Notes: generated by a model not told the origin, from the sequence alone. 64,000 nucleotides of DNA from Clostridium_I sp963725425 (GCA_963725425.1 CAVRYJ010000044.1:124001-188000), one strand, 5' to 3'; positions 26,540 through 36,716 are shown, counted from the stretch's first letter. Numbers and translations: made by a program.

Positions 26540-27592
26540 ATGATAACGGATATGACAAATACAAATGACAATTGGATATATCAAAGTAATAAATTGATCG
26601 AGGCATCTTATTCATTTACGGTATTAGAACAAAAATTAATTAGACTTTTGGCAAGTATGATAAACAAAGATGATGATGATTTTAAAGAATATAAATTTAA
26701 AGCAGTTGATTTAAGCAAGCTGTTTAAAATTAATCAAAAAAACATTTATATGGAATTAGATAAAATAACAGATAAATTAATGACACGATATATAAAAATA
26801 AAACATAATGACAGTCAAAAATTTAAAAAAAGACATTTGATAAAAATAGCAGATTTTGAAAATGGAATATTAACAATGAAGATCGATGAGGACATGAAAG
26901 AATTTTATTTAAAATTAAATTGGTATACAAAATATCAACTTAAAAATATAATGCAATTTAAAAGCACTTATTCCTTTAGGTTATATGAATTGTTTAAGCA
27001 GTATGAGAATATAGGTCATAGATTAATGGGTATTGAAGATTTACGGCATATACTAGAGATTGATAAGAACCAATATGCTAAGTATTCAAATTTAAAACAA
27101 AAAGTTATTAGCGTTGGTATTAACGAAATAAATATAAATACTGATTTACATATAGATTACGAAGAAATGAAAGAAGTTAGAAAAGTAACAACTATTAAAT
27201 TTTACATAAGACCTACTACTAAAGCAAAAAATGAAATGATAACAGCAAAAGTTGTCCAAGCTCCAAATAAATCAGAACCATATATTGACAACGTTAAATT
27301 GATTATAAAAAATGTTATTGATGATGAAATTAGCGATAAAACAGCTAATGATATTTATCAATGTGCCACTAAAAATAGAGTATATGGAAACATGCCCTTA
27401 GAATTAATAAATGAAGTTGCAGAGTATTCTAAAACTCAAGATATTAAAAACGGTTTTGTAGGATGGGCAAAATCTATTATTTCAACCTATGAAAGACCTA
27501 TAAAAACTCATAAAACATCTAATTTCAATGATTACCCTCAAAGAAGTTATGATTACGATGAACTGGAGAAAAAGCTTTTGGGGATAGAATAA
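26540..27592 (+). CDS. Rep_3-type plasmid replication initiator 1
   Basis: 350 aa. Two winged-helix units: first half with NKLIEASYSFTVLEQKLIRL, then YQLKNIMQFKSTYSFRLYEL (Rep_3 hallmark around residues 133-155); a variable linker; and a C-terminal domain ending in YPQRSYDYDELEKKLLG. It should bind the iterons at 26270-26416 and open the origin. Nearest relative in the window is initiator 4 (34945-35994), with which it shares most of the N-terminal half, but the iterons differ. Confidence 0.9.
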   Translation: MITDMTNTNDNWIYQSNKLIEASYSFTVLEQKLIRLLASMINKDDDDFKEYKFKAVDLSKLFKINQKNIYMELDKITDKLMTRYIKIKHNDSQKFKKRHLIKIADFENGILTMKIDEDMKEFYLKLNWYTKYQLKNIMQFKSTYSFRLYELFKQYENIGHRLMGIEDLRHILEIDKNQYAKYSNLKQKVISVGINEININTDLHIDYEEMKEVRKVTTIKFYIRPTTKAKNEMITAKVVQAPNKSEPYIDNVKLIIKNVIDDEISDKTANDIYQCATKNRVYGNMPLELINEVAEYSKTQDIKNGFVGWAKSIISTYERPIKTHKTSNFNDYPQRSYDYDELEKKLLGIE

Positions 27593-27599
27593 ACAATAA

Positions 27600-27785
27600 G
27601 GACAATTCACAATGGACAATGGAGAGTGGACAATGGAGAGTGGAAAGTTAAGGTTGATTTTATGTAGCAAAGCTACATAAAATCTGAAATTAATTATTAG
27701 TTTTTCTGAGCAAAGCGAAGAAAACATCATTAACTGTCCATTGTCAATTTTCCATTGTCAATTTTTATTTTTCCATTGTCCACTG
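27600..27785. repeat. dispersed intergenic repeat, copy E
   Basis: ACAATGGACAATGGAGAGTG arrays, GATTTTATGTAGC AAA GCTACATAAAATC hairpin, TTTTTCTGAGCAAAGCGAAGA hairpin region, then CCATTGTCAATTTTC arrays. Sits between two convergent rep genes. Confidence 0.8.
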
Positions 27786-27787
27786 CC

Positions 27788-28821
27788 TTACTTAATCCCT
27801 AAAAGCTTTTTCTCCAAAGCCTCATAATCATATTCCCTTTGCTCATAATCAGTGAATGCATTTTTAGCTGTATTACCTTTTGGTTCTTGAAAAACACCTG
27901 GTCTAACCATACTTATCATAGCCCCAACAATACTATCTAATTCCTTGTTTTTAAAGTGATTGTACACCTTTTTTATAAGTTCCATATTACCATTAGAGCT
28001 ATCATATATGTTCTTGGCTTCAACTGATGTTATATCCTTTTCAGCCATGATTTTTTTAACTTTCTTTATGTACTTACCTTCATTGGGATCTTCCTTAATT
28101 ACTTCTGACTCAATATGTAATGAACTTTTATCTTCTTCTTCAATAACATTCTTATTTGGCTGTATGTAAAACTTAATAGCTACTATTCTGCGGCTTTTTC
28201 TAACTTCAGTGAAATCAAAACGAATATCAGTTTTAGACTGTAATTCCTTTTGAGCTTGGGCTAATACTCTTAACTTAAAATCATAATATCTTGGATATTC
28301 CTTATCTCCAATATTAAGCATATGTTTCAAGTCCTTTAGTAGTATAGTTTCATATCCTTGGGCTTTAAACTCAAAACTTTTTAATATTTCATAAAGTCTT
28401 ATAGCATATTTGCTTTTAAGACTTAAAACATTTACAAGTTTATAACTTACAAATAATTCATTTAATTTAAGCAGATATGGTTTTAGTTTGGGATCAAAAC
28501 ATAATTCCACTGTACCTGAACCAAGTTCATATTCAGCAGATGAAAGCCATGAAAGTTGTAATATTTTTTTATTATTTCTTATCTCAAATCCTTTTTTCGT
28601 TAACTTTCTTGTTATTTTAGGTATCTCTATATATTTTTTTTGTCTTTAATTCCCAGTAGCTCTATAAACTCTTTTATACTAAACCTGTAAGATTTAAATT
28701 CCTCATCCTCTGGTTGTACTAAAGATGCCAGAGTAATTACTATTCTTTGCTCTTCAAGTGATAAATCATAAGAGGCTGTAATTAGAGCATTTGATTTAGT
28801 AACTAAATTGTTTTCGTCCAT
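27788..28821 (-). pseudogene. Rep_3-type initiator 2, frameshift in an A8/T8 run
   Basis: About 345 aa in two frames. First (28821 down to about 28642): NALITASYDLSLEEQRIVIT. Second: FEIRNNKKILQLSWLSSAEY, then LKSKYAIRLYEILKSFEFKA (Rep_3 core) and the conserved end YEQREYDYEALEKKLLG. The break is at the T8 run 28634-28641 (one base short). Upstream lie eight 22-bp iterons of a separate family. If the base is really missing, this replicon is dead; otherwise it is a full initiator. Confidence 0.8.
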
Positions 28822-28886
28822 ATGTCTTCACCCCAAAAAACATTATAAACTTTATATAACTTCAACGTCAACCTATTGTCGTTATT

Positions 28887-29062
28887 ACGGTAGGAATCTG
28901 TCGTCATTACGGTAGGAATCTGTCGCTCTTAGGGTAGGAATCTGTCGTCATTACGGTAGGAATCTGTCGTTCTTATGGTAGGGATCTGTCGTTGTTACGG
29001 TAGGCAAGTGTCGTTGTCTCGGTAGCCATCTGTCGTTGTTACGGTAGGAATGTGTCGTTGTT
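28887..29062 (-). repeat. iteron array 2 (eight copies, exact 22-bp period)
   Basis: Eight units close to ACGGTAGGAATCTGTCGTTG with the GGTAG core at 28889, 28911, 28933, 28955, 28977, 28999, 29021 and 29043. Lies just upstream of initiator 2. Confidence 0.92.
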
Positions 29063-29125
29063 AGGTCTCGTAGACTAGCCTATAGCCGCCTTTTCAGTGG
29101 GGTCCAAAACATAAAACAAGTTAAA

Positions 29126-29172
29126 CATATAAAACAAATAAAACAACAACTATGGTTGATGTTTTATTTGTT
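29126..29172. repeat. long palindrome upstream of iterons 2
   Basis: Near-perfect inverted repeat with arms TAAAACAAATAAAAC and GTTTTATTTGTTTTA. Could end transcripts from both sides or encode a small antisense RNA; no evidence chooses. Confidence 0.5.
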
Positions 29173-29336
29173 TTACTTTTAGAACATTTTCAGGTTGTTG
29201 TTGTATAAACAAAGTCTATAATTATGATATATATTAAATTAGATTTTCAATAAAAAATTAAAGTTCTTTTATAAGTTTACGTAAATAATAGAATAAATGG
29301 TATTATAAGTGTCCATTTAGAAAAGGAAGTTTTTAT

Positions 29337-29510
29337 ATGAATAAGTTTATATATATATACATTTTAATAATTGTGTGTACTATTTTCTGGGCAATGGTAT
29401 TGTATAAGTTTGTTATAGTGAGAAACATACTGCTTATTATTGCCATGGTATTATTGCTCAATTTGATAATACAGTGGTGTTTAAAAGTCATAAGAAAAAA
29501 TAATAAATAA
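29337..29510 (+). CDS. small membrane protein (57 aa), unknown
   Basis: ATG 29337 with AAAAGGAAG 8 nt upstream. Two hydrophobic helices (about 4-20 and 27-47), then a basic tail KVIRKNNK. Size and make-up resemble small hydrophobic plasmid proteins, but no family is recognised. It sits between two rep modules. Confidence 0.5.
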   Translation: MNKFIYIYILIIVCTIFWAMVLYKFVIVRNILLIIAMVLLLNLIIQWCLKVIRKNNK

Positions 29511-29559
29511 GCTTTAATTAGGCACAAAGAAGAAAACTGCTTATTATTTTTTTGTTTTT

Positions 29560-30612
29560 CTAATATCCCAGCAACTGTTTCTCAAGAGCGGCATAATCAT
29601 ATTCTCTTTGATCATAGTCTGTTAGCTTGTTCACCTTTTGCGTTTTTATAGGTTTCTCATAGTTTTTAACTGTGGTTTTCAGCCAAGCTATTAAACTTTT
29701 GTTAATGTTTTGAGTTTTGGAGTACTCTGCCACTTCTCTTATTAGTTCTAGTGGCTTTTTTCCACCATCATTGTGTTTGCCTGCACATATATAAATTTCA
29801 TTTGCAGCTTTATTTGTGATGCTGACGTTTAATACATTTTTAATAATTGCTTTAACCTGAGATACATTTTCATCTTGTTTTTTATTTTTTGGAAAATTGG
29901 AAACTGTAGTGGAATCTTTTTGTATTAGATTATTAGACTTTATAGTAAATTTAACCCACATTACTTTACTATTCTTTTTTATTTCCTCATAGTCAAAACT
30001 AATGTCACTGCTATTATTTATCTCATCATAAGCTGATTTTAAAACGTTACGCTTAAATTCATAATAAACATCATAGGTTTTAGGACATTCAAGTTTACTT
30101 CGTAAATCATCCAGCTTATCAAGTCTCCAGCCTGTATCCTCATATAATTTTAGATAGTAATAAAGCCGTTTACTGTATGTATTATGAAAATTGATAGGAT
30201 ATTTTATATTGTAAAAACAGGCTCTTTTAGTAGTTAAAAGCAATTGCTTCAATTCATAATCTAAACTAATCTTAATTTTGCTTTCCCCATCTAAATAGGA
30301 AATACTTGAAAACCAAGCAAAATATATTCTATTTTGTTTTTTTTCACTAATCTTTTGAGTTATAGAAAAACCTTTTCCTTCAAATGTTTCTACAGCCTTT
30401 TTCAAATCCCTGTATATATTGCTTTTGTCTTTGATATTATATAATTTACCATACTTGGATACTTCTATTTCATATTGATATTTGTCATCATCTTCAATAG
30501 ACGCAAATACCATATCCATAATGTCGTTTTGTCTTTTAGTAAGGCTATATCTTGCTTCTATTATGGCTTCCGGCCGTTTACAAATTAATTCTCCACCTTT
30601 TTTAATCTCCAT
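29560..30612 (-). CDS. Rep_3-type plasmid replication initiator 3
   Basis: 350 aa. ARYSLTKRQNDIMDMVFASI, then FHNTYSKRLYYYLKLYEDTG (Rep_3 core) and the shared C-terminal signature YDQREYDYAALEKQLLGY. The most divergent of the four initiators. TTTAC-containing iterons lie upstream on the same side (30760-30850). Confidence 0.88.
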   Translation of the reverse strand: MEIKKGGELICKRPEAIIEARYSLTKRQNDIMDMVFASIEDDDKYQYEIEVSKYGKLYNIKDKSNIYRDLKKAVETFEGKGFSITQKISEKKQNRIYFAWFSSISYLDGESKIKISLDYELKQLLLTTKRACFYNIKYPINFHNTYSKRLYYYLKLYEDTGWRLDKLDDLRSKLECPKTYDVYYEFKRNVLKSAYDEINNSSDISFDYEEIKKNSKVMWVKFTIKSNNLIQKDSTTVSNFPKNKKQDENVSQVKAIIKNVLNVSITNKAANEIYICAGKHNDGGKKPLELIREVAEYSKTQNINKSLIAWLKTTVKNYEKPIKTQKVNKLTDYDQREYDYAALEKQLLGY

Positions 30613-30759
30613 ATTAACTGATTTAATTGTTAAAAAATCAGTTTTTCACCCACCCTTATTTTAAATTATAATTATGCCGTTGAGAAAAAAACTCCACCTG
30701 AAACAAAGAACTCTGTTTATGAGTATATGGTGACGTAATACGTAAATTAAATATTCTTA

Positions 30760-30850
30760 TTTACGCAGACATTCCTTACGCAAGTCACCGACATTCTCTA
30801 CGTACCTTCACCGACATAGCTTACGCAAATTACCGACATTATTTACGTAG
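30760..30850 (-). repeat. iteron array 3 (three full, two partial copies)
   Basis: 22-bp units near CTTACGCAAGTCACCGACAT at 30775, 30797 and 30819, with partial units at both ends. Probable sites for initiator 3. Confidence 0.8.
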
Positions 30851-30950
30851 CAAAACCATCTAATCCATTGATATAGCTTATCTGTAGAGATTCTACTATA
30901 CTCTTACTATACGTTTTACTATAAAATACTATACTACAACTAGTGGAGAG

Positions 30951-31144
30951 TTGAGAATTGAGAGTGGAGAGTTAAAAGCAATGGACAGTTCACAATGGAC
31001 AATTGACAATTGAGAGTTAAAAGCAATTTACAATTGTCAATTGACAATTGTAAATTGTCCTTTCTCCTTTAATCATTAGTTTTTCTGAGCAAAGCGAAGA
31101 AAAACTTCCTTAACTGTCCATTGTCCATTGTCAATTTTCAACCA
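30951..31144. repeat. dispersed intergenic repeat, copy F
   Basis: GAGAGTTGAGAATTGAGAGT and ACAATTGACAATTG arrays, TTTTTCTGAGCAAAGCGAAG hairpin, CTTAACTGTCCATTGTCC-type arrays. Confidence 0.8.
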
Positions 31145-31386
31145 TCTTCCCCGACATTCCTTACGTAACTCCACCCACTATACATGTATGCTATTGTTTC
31201 AACTATTACCTGAAATTTTACTCATTTTATTCTATTTACCATAGGCTTACTTAAGAGTTATAACGGATTAATGTAAATATGTCATAATTGGATTAAATAT
31301 GTCACATTTATGGCATGTTTATTATTTCCATAAGATATAGTATAATTACATTAAAAAGTTCCAATCCATAACTAAGGGGGATTGCT

Positions 31387-32537
31387 ATGAAAAAGAAAGT
31401 GCTATCATTATTAACTGTTTCAATACTTTGTCCTTTACTCTTTGCTTCTTCAGTGACGTTTAATGGACAAGTAACACACCACAATGTGAGTCAAGGACAA
31501 ATGGTTAGTCAGGGGAGATTTAGGCCTAGAAAAGGCAATATGCAACGAACAGCATATGTACCTTCACAAATAAAAAATGCTTATGGAATAAGTAAACTTA
31601 CGGCAACTGGGAAAAATGAAAAATTGCTATTGTTGTAGCCTATGGAAGTCCAACAATAAGCACTGATTTAACTGCTTTTGATAACAAATATACTTTAAGT
31701 TCTGCAAATCTTCAAACTTTTTATCCTGAAGGCACAGTAACCGCTGACTTAGGCTGGGCAGAAGAAACTTCTCTCGACGTAGAATGGGCACACGCATTAG
31801 CCCCAGATGCTGCTATTGATCTAGTAGTTGCAAAATCTACATCTAACGATGATTTACTAGCTGCTGTAGATTACGCATCTAATTTAGGTGTACAAGTAGT
31901 CTCTATGAGCTGGGGAAATTCTGAATTTTCAGGTGAATTAAGTTTAGATTCGCATTTTATTCATCAGGGTACTGTTTATGTAGCAGCCTCAGGTGATAAT
32001 GGAGCTGGTGCTATATGGCCTGCAGCGTCTGCCAATGTTTTAGCTGTAGGAGGCACAACTCTTCCTTTGGATTCTAATGGAAATATTAAAGGAAGTGAAA
32101 CTGCATGGTCCAGTTCTGGCGGCGGTATTAGTAGGTTTGAAACTGAACCAAGTTACCAAAAGACTGCTAATATTAAATCAAATAATCATAGAGCAGTGCC
32201 AGATGTATCCTTTGATGCAGATCCCAGTACTGGGGTTATGGTAGATTATAATTTAACGTGGTACGGAGTTGGTGGTACAAGTTTTTCAACTCCAGCCTGG
32301 GCAGCATTTGTTGCTTTAATTGACCAAGGACTCACAGTGCCCTTAACAAATACAACTTTACAAAGTGAAATGTATAGTTTGGCAAAACCTTCCACATATT
32401 CTTCGAACTTTAGGGATATTACTATCGGCAGCAATGGATGGTCACAAAAAGATATGGCTAAAACAGGATACGATTTTGTAACAGGACTTGGGACTCCTTT
32501 GGAGAATAATTTGTTGAGTAGTTTAAGCACAAATTGA
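31387..32537 (+). pseudogene. S53 (sedolisin-type) secreted serine-carboxyl peptidase, one frameshift
   Basis: About 383 aa in two frames. First frame: signal peptide (KKKVLSLLTVSILCPLLFAS) and YVPSQIKNAYGISKL, the start of an S53 catalytic domain. One base short in the A-rich stretch 31609-31625; the second frame then gives KIAIVVAYGSP, ETSLDVEWAHALAPDA (Glu/Asp of the catalytic triad), AASGDNGA (oxyanion Asp), GGTSFSTPAW (Ser) and the C-terminal Ca-site region DFVTGLGTPLENN. All catalytic residues survive, so either a recent break or a sequence error. Ribosome site GGGGG upstream. It sits between plasmid modules. Confidence 0.8.
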
Positions 32538-32540
32538 AAG

Positions 32541-32697
32541 AAAGTTGAGAGTGGAAAGTGGAGAGTGGAGAGTTAAGGAGGTTTTTCTGAGCTTCGCTCA
32601 GAAAAACTAATGATTGAATTTAAATCTTAGATTTTACATAGCTTTGCTACGTAAAATCAACCTTAATTTTCCACTCTCCACTCTCAATTATCAACTA
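32541..32697. repeat. dispersed intergenic repeat, copy G
   Basis: GAGAGTGGAAAGTGGAGAGT array, TTTTTCTGAGC TTC GCTCAGAAAAA hairpin, GATTTTACATAGC TTT GCTACGTAAAATC hairpin, CCACTCTCCACTCTC array. The cleanest copy: two hairpins flanked by mirrored arrays. Confidence 0.85.
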
Positions 32698-32717
32698 TCT
32701 TTTTAATCAGTAAATTC

Positions 32718-33011
32718 CAAATTATCTAAACACCACTTACACATGATATTCATTAATTCATTTCTTGAATAGCCACTTTTCTAGCAACTTTGTCAATTTC
32801 CTTTATAGTTTCATCTTCCATGTACACGTTAAAAGCTTTTTTATTGCTTTTATCATCCTTTTTCTTAGACAGTTTAAACTTGTCGTCTACTTTTACTCGT
32901 AGCCTTAGTATCAAGTTCATCGCCCTTGACTTTTTTTACTGTTATTAACAACAGTTTTATTGCTTGAAATTATGTTGCCTTTTAATACTATCCTTTAAAT
33001 TATTATTCATT
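32718..33011 (-). pseudogene. degenerate ribbon-helix-helix partition protein (ParB/ParG-like)
   Basis: Immediately downstream of parA. Fragments in several frames: MNNNLKDSIK, VKGDELDTKATSKS, then KKAFNVYMEDETIKEIDKVA, an RHH/CopG-type strand-helix, and MCKWCLDNLEFTD at the end. At least three frame changes, so it is truly decayed rather than a single sequencing slip. Position and fold suggest the DNA-binding partner of ParA. Confidence 0.6.
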
Positions 33012-33048
33012 TTTTGCACCGCCTTATCATAATAAATTGTATTTTGTT

Positions 33049-33801
33049 CTATTTAATTCTGCTAATGATTTCGTAGTAAAGCTCTCTATAGGCTTTACTG
33101 TGAATTAAACTATAATCCTGTATTACCTTATGAAGAGCAGTGGCTTCTTTATACTTTACACTGTCATAAATTATAGTCTTTAACAAACTACCCTTTAACT
33201 CTTCCTCCACTACCTCATCAAATTGCTTATTAAATATAGTTCTTTTTTCAAATCTATTTCTTAAAATGCCTAATAACTCTAGATTATCATTTAAGTCACT
33301 ATCTTTAATTTCATCGGTTATTTTCTTTACCATGTTTAAGCCTTGAAGAGCAGATACAGAATTATCTATTATCTCCATATAATAATCACTTAATACTAAA
33401 CTGTTTTGAACCGTAATACCCAAAAATGGACTATTGTCTATAAGTATAAAATCAAAATCATTGGCAAACTTAGCATATTTGTTTTTCAAAATACTCTCTC
33501 GGCTCATTTTATTATGTAGCTTGCTTTCAAGCATGGAGCTTTCTATAACATTTGGTATCATATAAATATAATTATTGTATTGACTTATACAATCCTCAAA
33601 GGTAACTTTTGAGTTAGTATATAGATCATATAAAGTATATTCAGATTCTACATTTAAAATTTGCGTAACATTACTCTGACTATCATTGTCTATAATAAGT
33701 ACTTTGTGTTTTTGAGCTGCAATAGCTCCAGCCAAATTTATTGTTGTTGTGGTTTTTCCAACTCCACCTTTAACATTTAGTATAGTTATTATTTTACCCA
33801 T
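33049..33801 (-). CDS. parA: ParA/Soj-type partition ATPase
   Basis: 250 aa. Deviant Walker A KGGVGKTTTTINLAG (about 10-24), Walker A' IIDNDSQSN (note Asn where Asp is common), Walker B FILIDNSPFLG. No N-terminal HTH, so the type Ib / Soj size class. Would move the plasmid by ATP-driven interaction with a DNA-bound partner, but its downstream RHH gene is degenerate; the intact RHH at 37122 could substitute (inference). Confidence 0.88.
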   Translation of the reverse strand: MGKIITILNVKGGVGKTTTTINLAGAIAAQKHKVLIIDNDSQSNVTQILNVESEYTLYDLYTNSKVTFEDCISQYNNYIYMIPNVIESSMLESKLHNKMSRESILKNKYAKFANDFDFILIDNSPFLGITVQNSLVLSDYYMEIIDNSVSALQGLNMVKKITDEIKDSDLNDNLELLGILRNRFEKRTIFNKQFDEVVEEELKGSLLKTIIYDSVKYKEATALHKVIQDYSLIHSKAYRELYYEIISRIK

Positions 33802-34944
33802 ATTCTCACCTTACTTTTTATATAGAATTTTAAATTTATTGATTTAAGCATCTAAAATTAACAGACCACAATACTCACTTGTTTTTTTTTATGATATTTT
33901 AATTGGCTACATTCATTGTATAATACGAAAGGTCAAATATCAACAGTAGTTAGCAAATAACAGTATAAATATTTAATGCTAGTATTTAATGTTTGTATAA
34001 AATATTAATATTATGTATAAATATTAACATAAATATTTAACATTAATATAAAATATCAATATAAAATATTAATATTTTATATTGGAATTAAGTATCTATA
34101 TTAGTATTGGTACTTAATAACAATATTCCACGTTAATGATTAATACTAATATTAAGGGTTAACGTGTCATACTAATATTTAATATTAATACTTTATATTA
34201 ATATATTTATATAATACTGAACACTGGCATCTAATATCAATACTAAATATAAATATTGTACATTAGTATTATATGCTGGTATTTAGTATCATCATATAAC
34301 GTTAGTATAATGTACTAGCCATGATGTGTTGTATATTACTTATATGTAAAGTTTTAGATATTAATTAAATTTACTGTTAAATGCATCCTAGAAATATTTT
34401 TAACATAAATTATCCATTAATTTATATTAAAAAAATAGGAGCATATCTAAACTAGATATGCTCGAACAGAAAAGAATAAATCTAAAAATATAAAGAATAC
34501 CACATCAGTTGGAAGCAATTATTACCGCATGTACTTACAAATGAGGTGATGAAAATGAAGACAAATTTAAAGTTGCTTTTTGATTTTAAATATAAATAAT
34601 GTGCAATATTTATATTTGATTAAAGTAGCAAAAAATATACAGAAATGTATTTTTTTCTGTTCTAGGATTATTATACCATACTTTCTGTTATAAAGTTAGT
34701 ACCTTATTTATTTTATTTTTTTGGCATATAATGTTATTAACATTAATATAACTAAATTTAAAATCTTTTTATAAAATTACTTACATAAGACTATAATATT
34801 ACATAAATAAGAATAGTCAACATATTTATTCCTAGTTACATAAGTAAATTTGGTAATAGATCTTTTTAAAATAAGTAATACCAGCGGTTAAGGTGCTACT
34901 AAATAATTTAAAACAAAATATATTAAAAAATAATTATCCTTAAA
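33802..34944. other. 1.1-kb AT-rich non-coding region
   Basis: From about 33960 to 34320 it is a run of degenerate TACTAGTATT / AATATTAATACT-like units similar to the blocks before repeat copies B-D. A perfect hairpin GAGCATATCT...AGATATGCTC is at 34440-34464. A 14-codon ORF after GAGGTGATGAAA at about 34554 is too weak to call. Could be an origin-associated AT-rich zone, but no iterons were seen. Confidence 0.55.
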
Positions 34945-35994
34945 TTATTTCCATCCTAATAATTTTTTTTCTAAATCTTCATAGTCATATTCTCTTTGCT
35001 CATAATCCGTGAAGTCGTTTTTCTTTACATGGGGTTCTGGTTCATCAAAGGCTCCGGGTATCACCATCTTTATCATGTAACCCACTACATTGTCAATATT
35101 ATGCTCTAAAGCATAATTGTATACCCGTTTTATTTTGTCTAAATCACCTTCAGCACTATTTAATATCTTTAGTGCCTCATAATTCGTTATTTGGTGCTTA
35201 GAAGCGATTTTAATTACCTGTAGTGTTTCACGTCTGGTATCATTATTTAAGCCCTCATTTAGGGTACTGTGGGCGTCAAAAGTTTCGTTTATGTGTTCTA
35301 TCACTATGTTTTTTCCATTTTTCCTTATATTAAATTTAACACCAGATACTTTTCTAACATTTTTAAGTTCCATATAATCAACATTTAAATCCGTGTTTTC
35401 ATTAATTTCTTTTATTGCAACGCTAATAACTTTTTGTTTTAAGTTGGCGTATTTAACGTACTGATTTTTTTTAATATCTAGTATAACCCTTAGCTCCTCA
35501 ACGCTTATAGACCTTGCACCTATGGTCTCATATTGTTTAAACAGTTCATAGAGCCTGAAAGAATAGGTACTCTTAAACTGCATAATATTTTTTAGCTGAT
35601 ATTTTGAATACCAATCTAAACTTAAATAGAAGGGTTTTAAATCTCTATGTATTTTTAGCTTTAAAACACCATTGTTATACTTTGCCGTGTCTACCCAATG
35701 ATATTTTTCCCAGGCTCCTGTAGTCTTGTCTTTTATTTTTATAATTCTTTGCATCACAAGATCCGTTATTTTATCAATATCTCTATAAAATCTGCTGTCA
35801 CTAGTATTTAGTATTTTAATTAACTCTTTTGTTTTGAATTCATATTCCTTGAAATCATCATCGTCTTTTTTAATCATACTAGCTATTAGCCTAATTAATT
35901 TTTGCTCTGTCACTGTTAATGTATAACTAGATTCTATAAGCTTATTGCTTTGATATATCCAATTCTCATTTATATTTGTAATCTCTGTAGACAA
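34945..35994 (-). CDS. Rep_3-type plasmid replication initiator 4
   Basis: 349 aa, intact. NKLIESSYTLTVTEQKLIRL, YQLKNIMQFKSTYSFRLYEL, KVISVAIKEINENTDLNVDY, and the shared end YEQREYDYEDLEKKLLG. Very close to initiator 1 in its first 230 residues and to initiator 2 in its C-terminal third, so it looks mosaic. Ten iterons lie upstream. With parA nearby this is the best candidate for a live replicon. Confidence 0.9.
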   Translation of the reverse strand: MSTEITNINENWIYQSNKLIESSYTLTVTEQKLIRLIASMIKKDDDDFKEYEFKTKELIKILNTSDSRFYRDIDKITDLVMQRIIKIKDKTTGAWEKYHWVDTAKYNNGVLKLKIHRDLKPFYLSLDWYSKYQLKNIMQFKSTYSFRLYELFKQYETIGARSISVEELRVILDIKKNQYVKYANLKQKVISVAIKEINENTDLNVDYMELKNVRKVSGVKFNIRKNGKNIVIEHINETFDAHSTLNEGLNNDTRRETLQVIKIASKHQITNYEALKILNSAEGDLDKIKRVYNYALEHNIDNVVGYMIKMVIPGAFDEPEPHVKKNDFTDYEQREYDYEDLEKKLLGWK

Positions 35995-36068
35995 GTAGCA
36001 CCACCCCCATAAAAATTATTATAACTATATTTTTACCAGTTATCAATAACCAAAAAAATATAGTTATA

Positions 36069-36305
36069 GTTCACTATCAAAAGGTTATAGTTAAAAAATA
36101 GCCTACACTATCAAAAGGTTATAGTTAACTATCTTTAAGTTATAGTTAGCTATCAAAAGGTTATAATTCACTATCTTTGAGGTATAGTTCACTATCTTTC
36201 AGTTATCTTTTACTATCTTTAAGTTATAGTTAAAAGTCCTTTTCACTATCTTTCAGTTATCTTTCACTATCATTAGGTTATCTTTCACTATCATTGGGTT
36301 ATAGT
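36069..36305 (-). repeat. iteron array 4 (about ten copies)
   Basis: Units of about 21 bp near TTCACTATCAAAAGGTTATA starting at about 36070, 36104, 36126, 36147, 36168, 36188, 36210, 36242, 36263 and 36284, with CTTT / AAAA / ATTA variants in the centre. Probable binding sites of initiator 4. Confidence 0.88.
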
Positions 36306-36510
36306 TAGTGATGCTAAACCCAGTTATATCAAGGCTTTAGAGGGTGACTAAAACTCTTAAATATATATAAAACAGCAGAAACAAAAAATCTTATAAAACA
36401 ACAACAAGATCTTAACCATACTTTTAGTTATACTCAATAGGGGTGTGGTTGGATGAATTTTACATTGATGTTATAAAAAGGTAAAAAGTATATACACATT
36501 TAAAACGAAA

Positions 36511-36708
36511 GCAGTGGACAATGGACAATTGACAATAAAAAGAAGTGGAGAATGGAGAGTTGAGAATTGAAAGGTGAGGATGTTTTTCTTCGCTTTGCTC
36601 AGAAAAACTAACAATTAAATTTTAAATCTTAAATATTAGATTTTACGTAGCTTGCTACATAAAATCAACCATAACTCTCAACTTTCAACTTTCAATTTTC
36701 AATTCGCT
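36511..36708. repeat. dispersed intergenic repeat, copy H
   Basis: GACAATGGACAATTGACAAT array, TTTTTCTTCGCTTTGCTCAG hairpin, GATTTTACGTAGC...TACATAAAATC hairpin, CTCAACTTTCAACTTTC array. Directly followed by copy I. Confidence 0.82.
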
Positions 36709-36716
36709 ACTCAAAA

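Larger units (their letters stand above)
30613..31386. other. 774-bp gap: iterons 3, dispersed repeat F, S53 leader
   Basis: Contains iteron array 3, repeat copy F and about 240 bp of AT-rich leader before the S53 gene. One more iteron-like fragment (CCGACATTCCTTACGTAA) is at about 31150. No other gene seen. Confidence 0.6.

Noticed and set aside
28887..29062. Regular 22-bp direct repeats resembling a CRISPR array
   Set aside because: Units abut without unique spacers of constant length, lie upstream of a Rep_3 gene, and no cas genes are present. They are iterons.
34540..34602. 14-codon ORF after GAGGTGATGAAA (possible small toxin)
   Set aside because: Too short, no hydrophobic helix, no antisense RNA partner visible.
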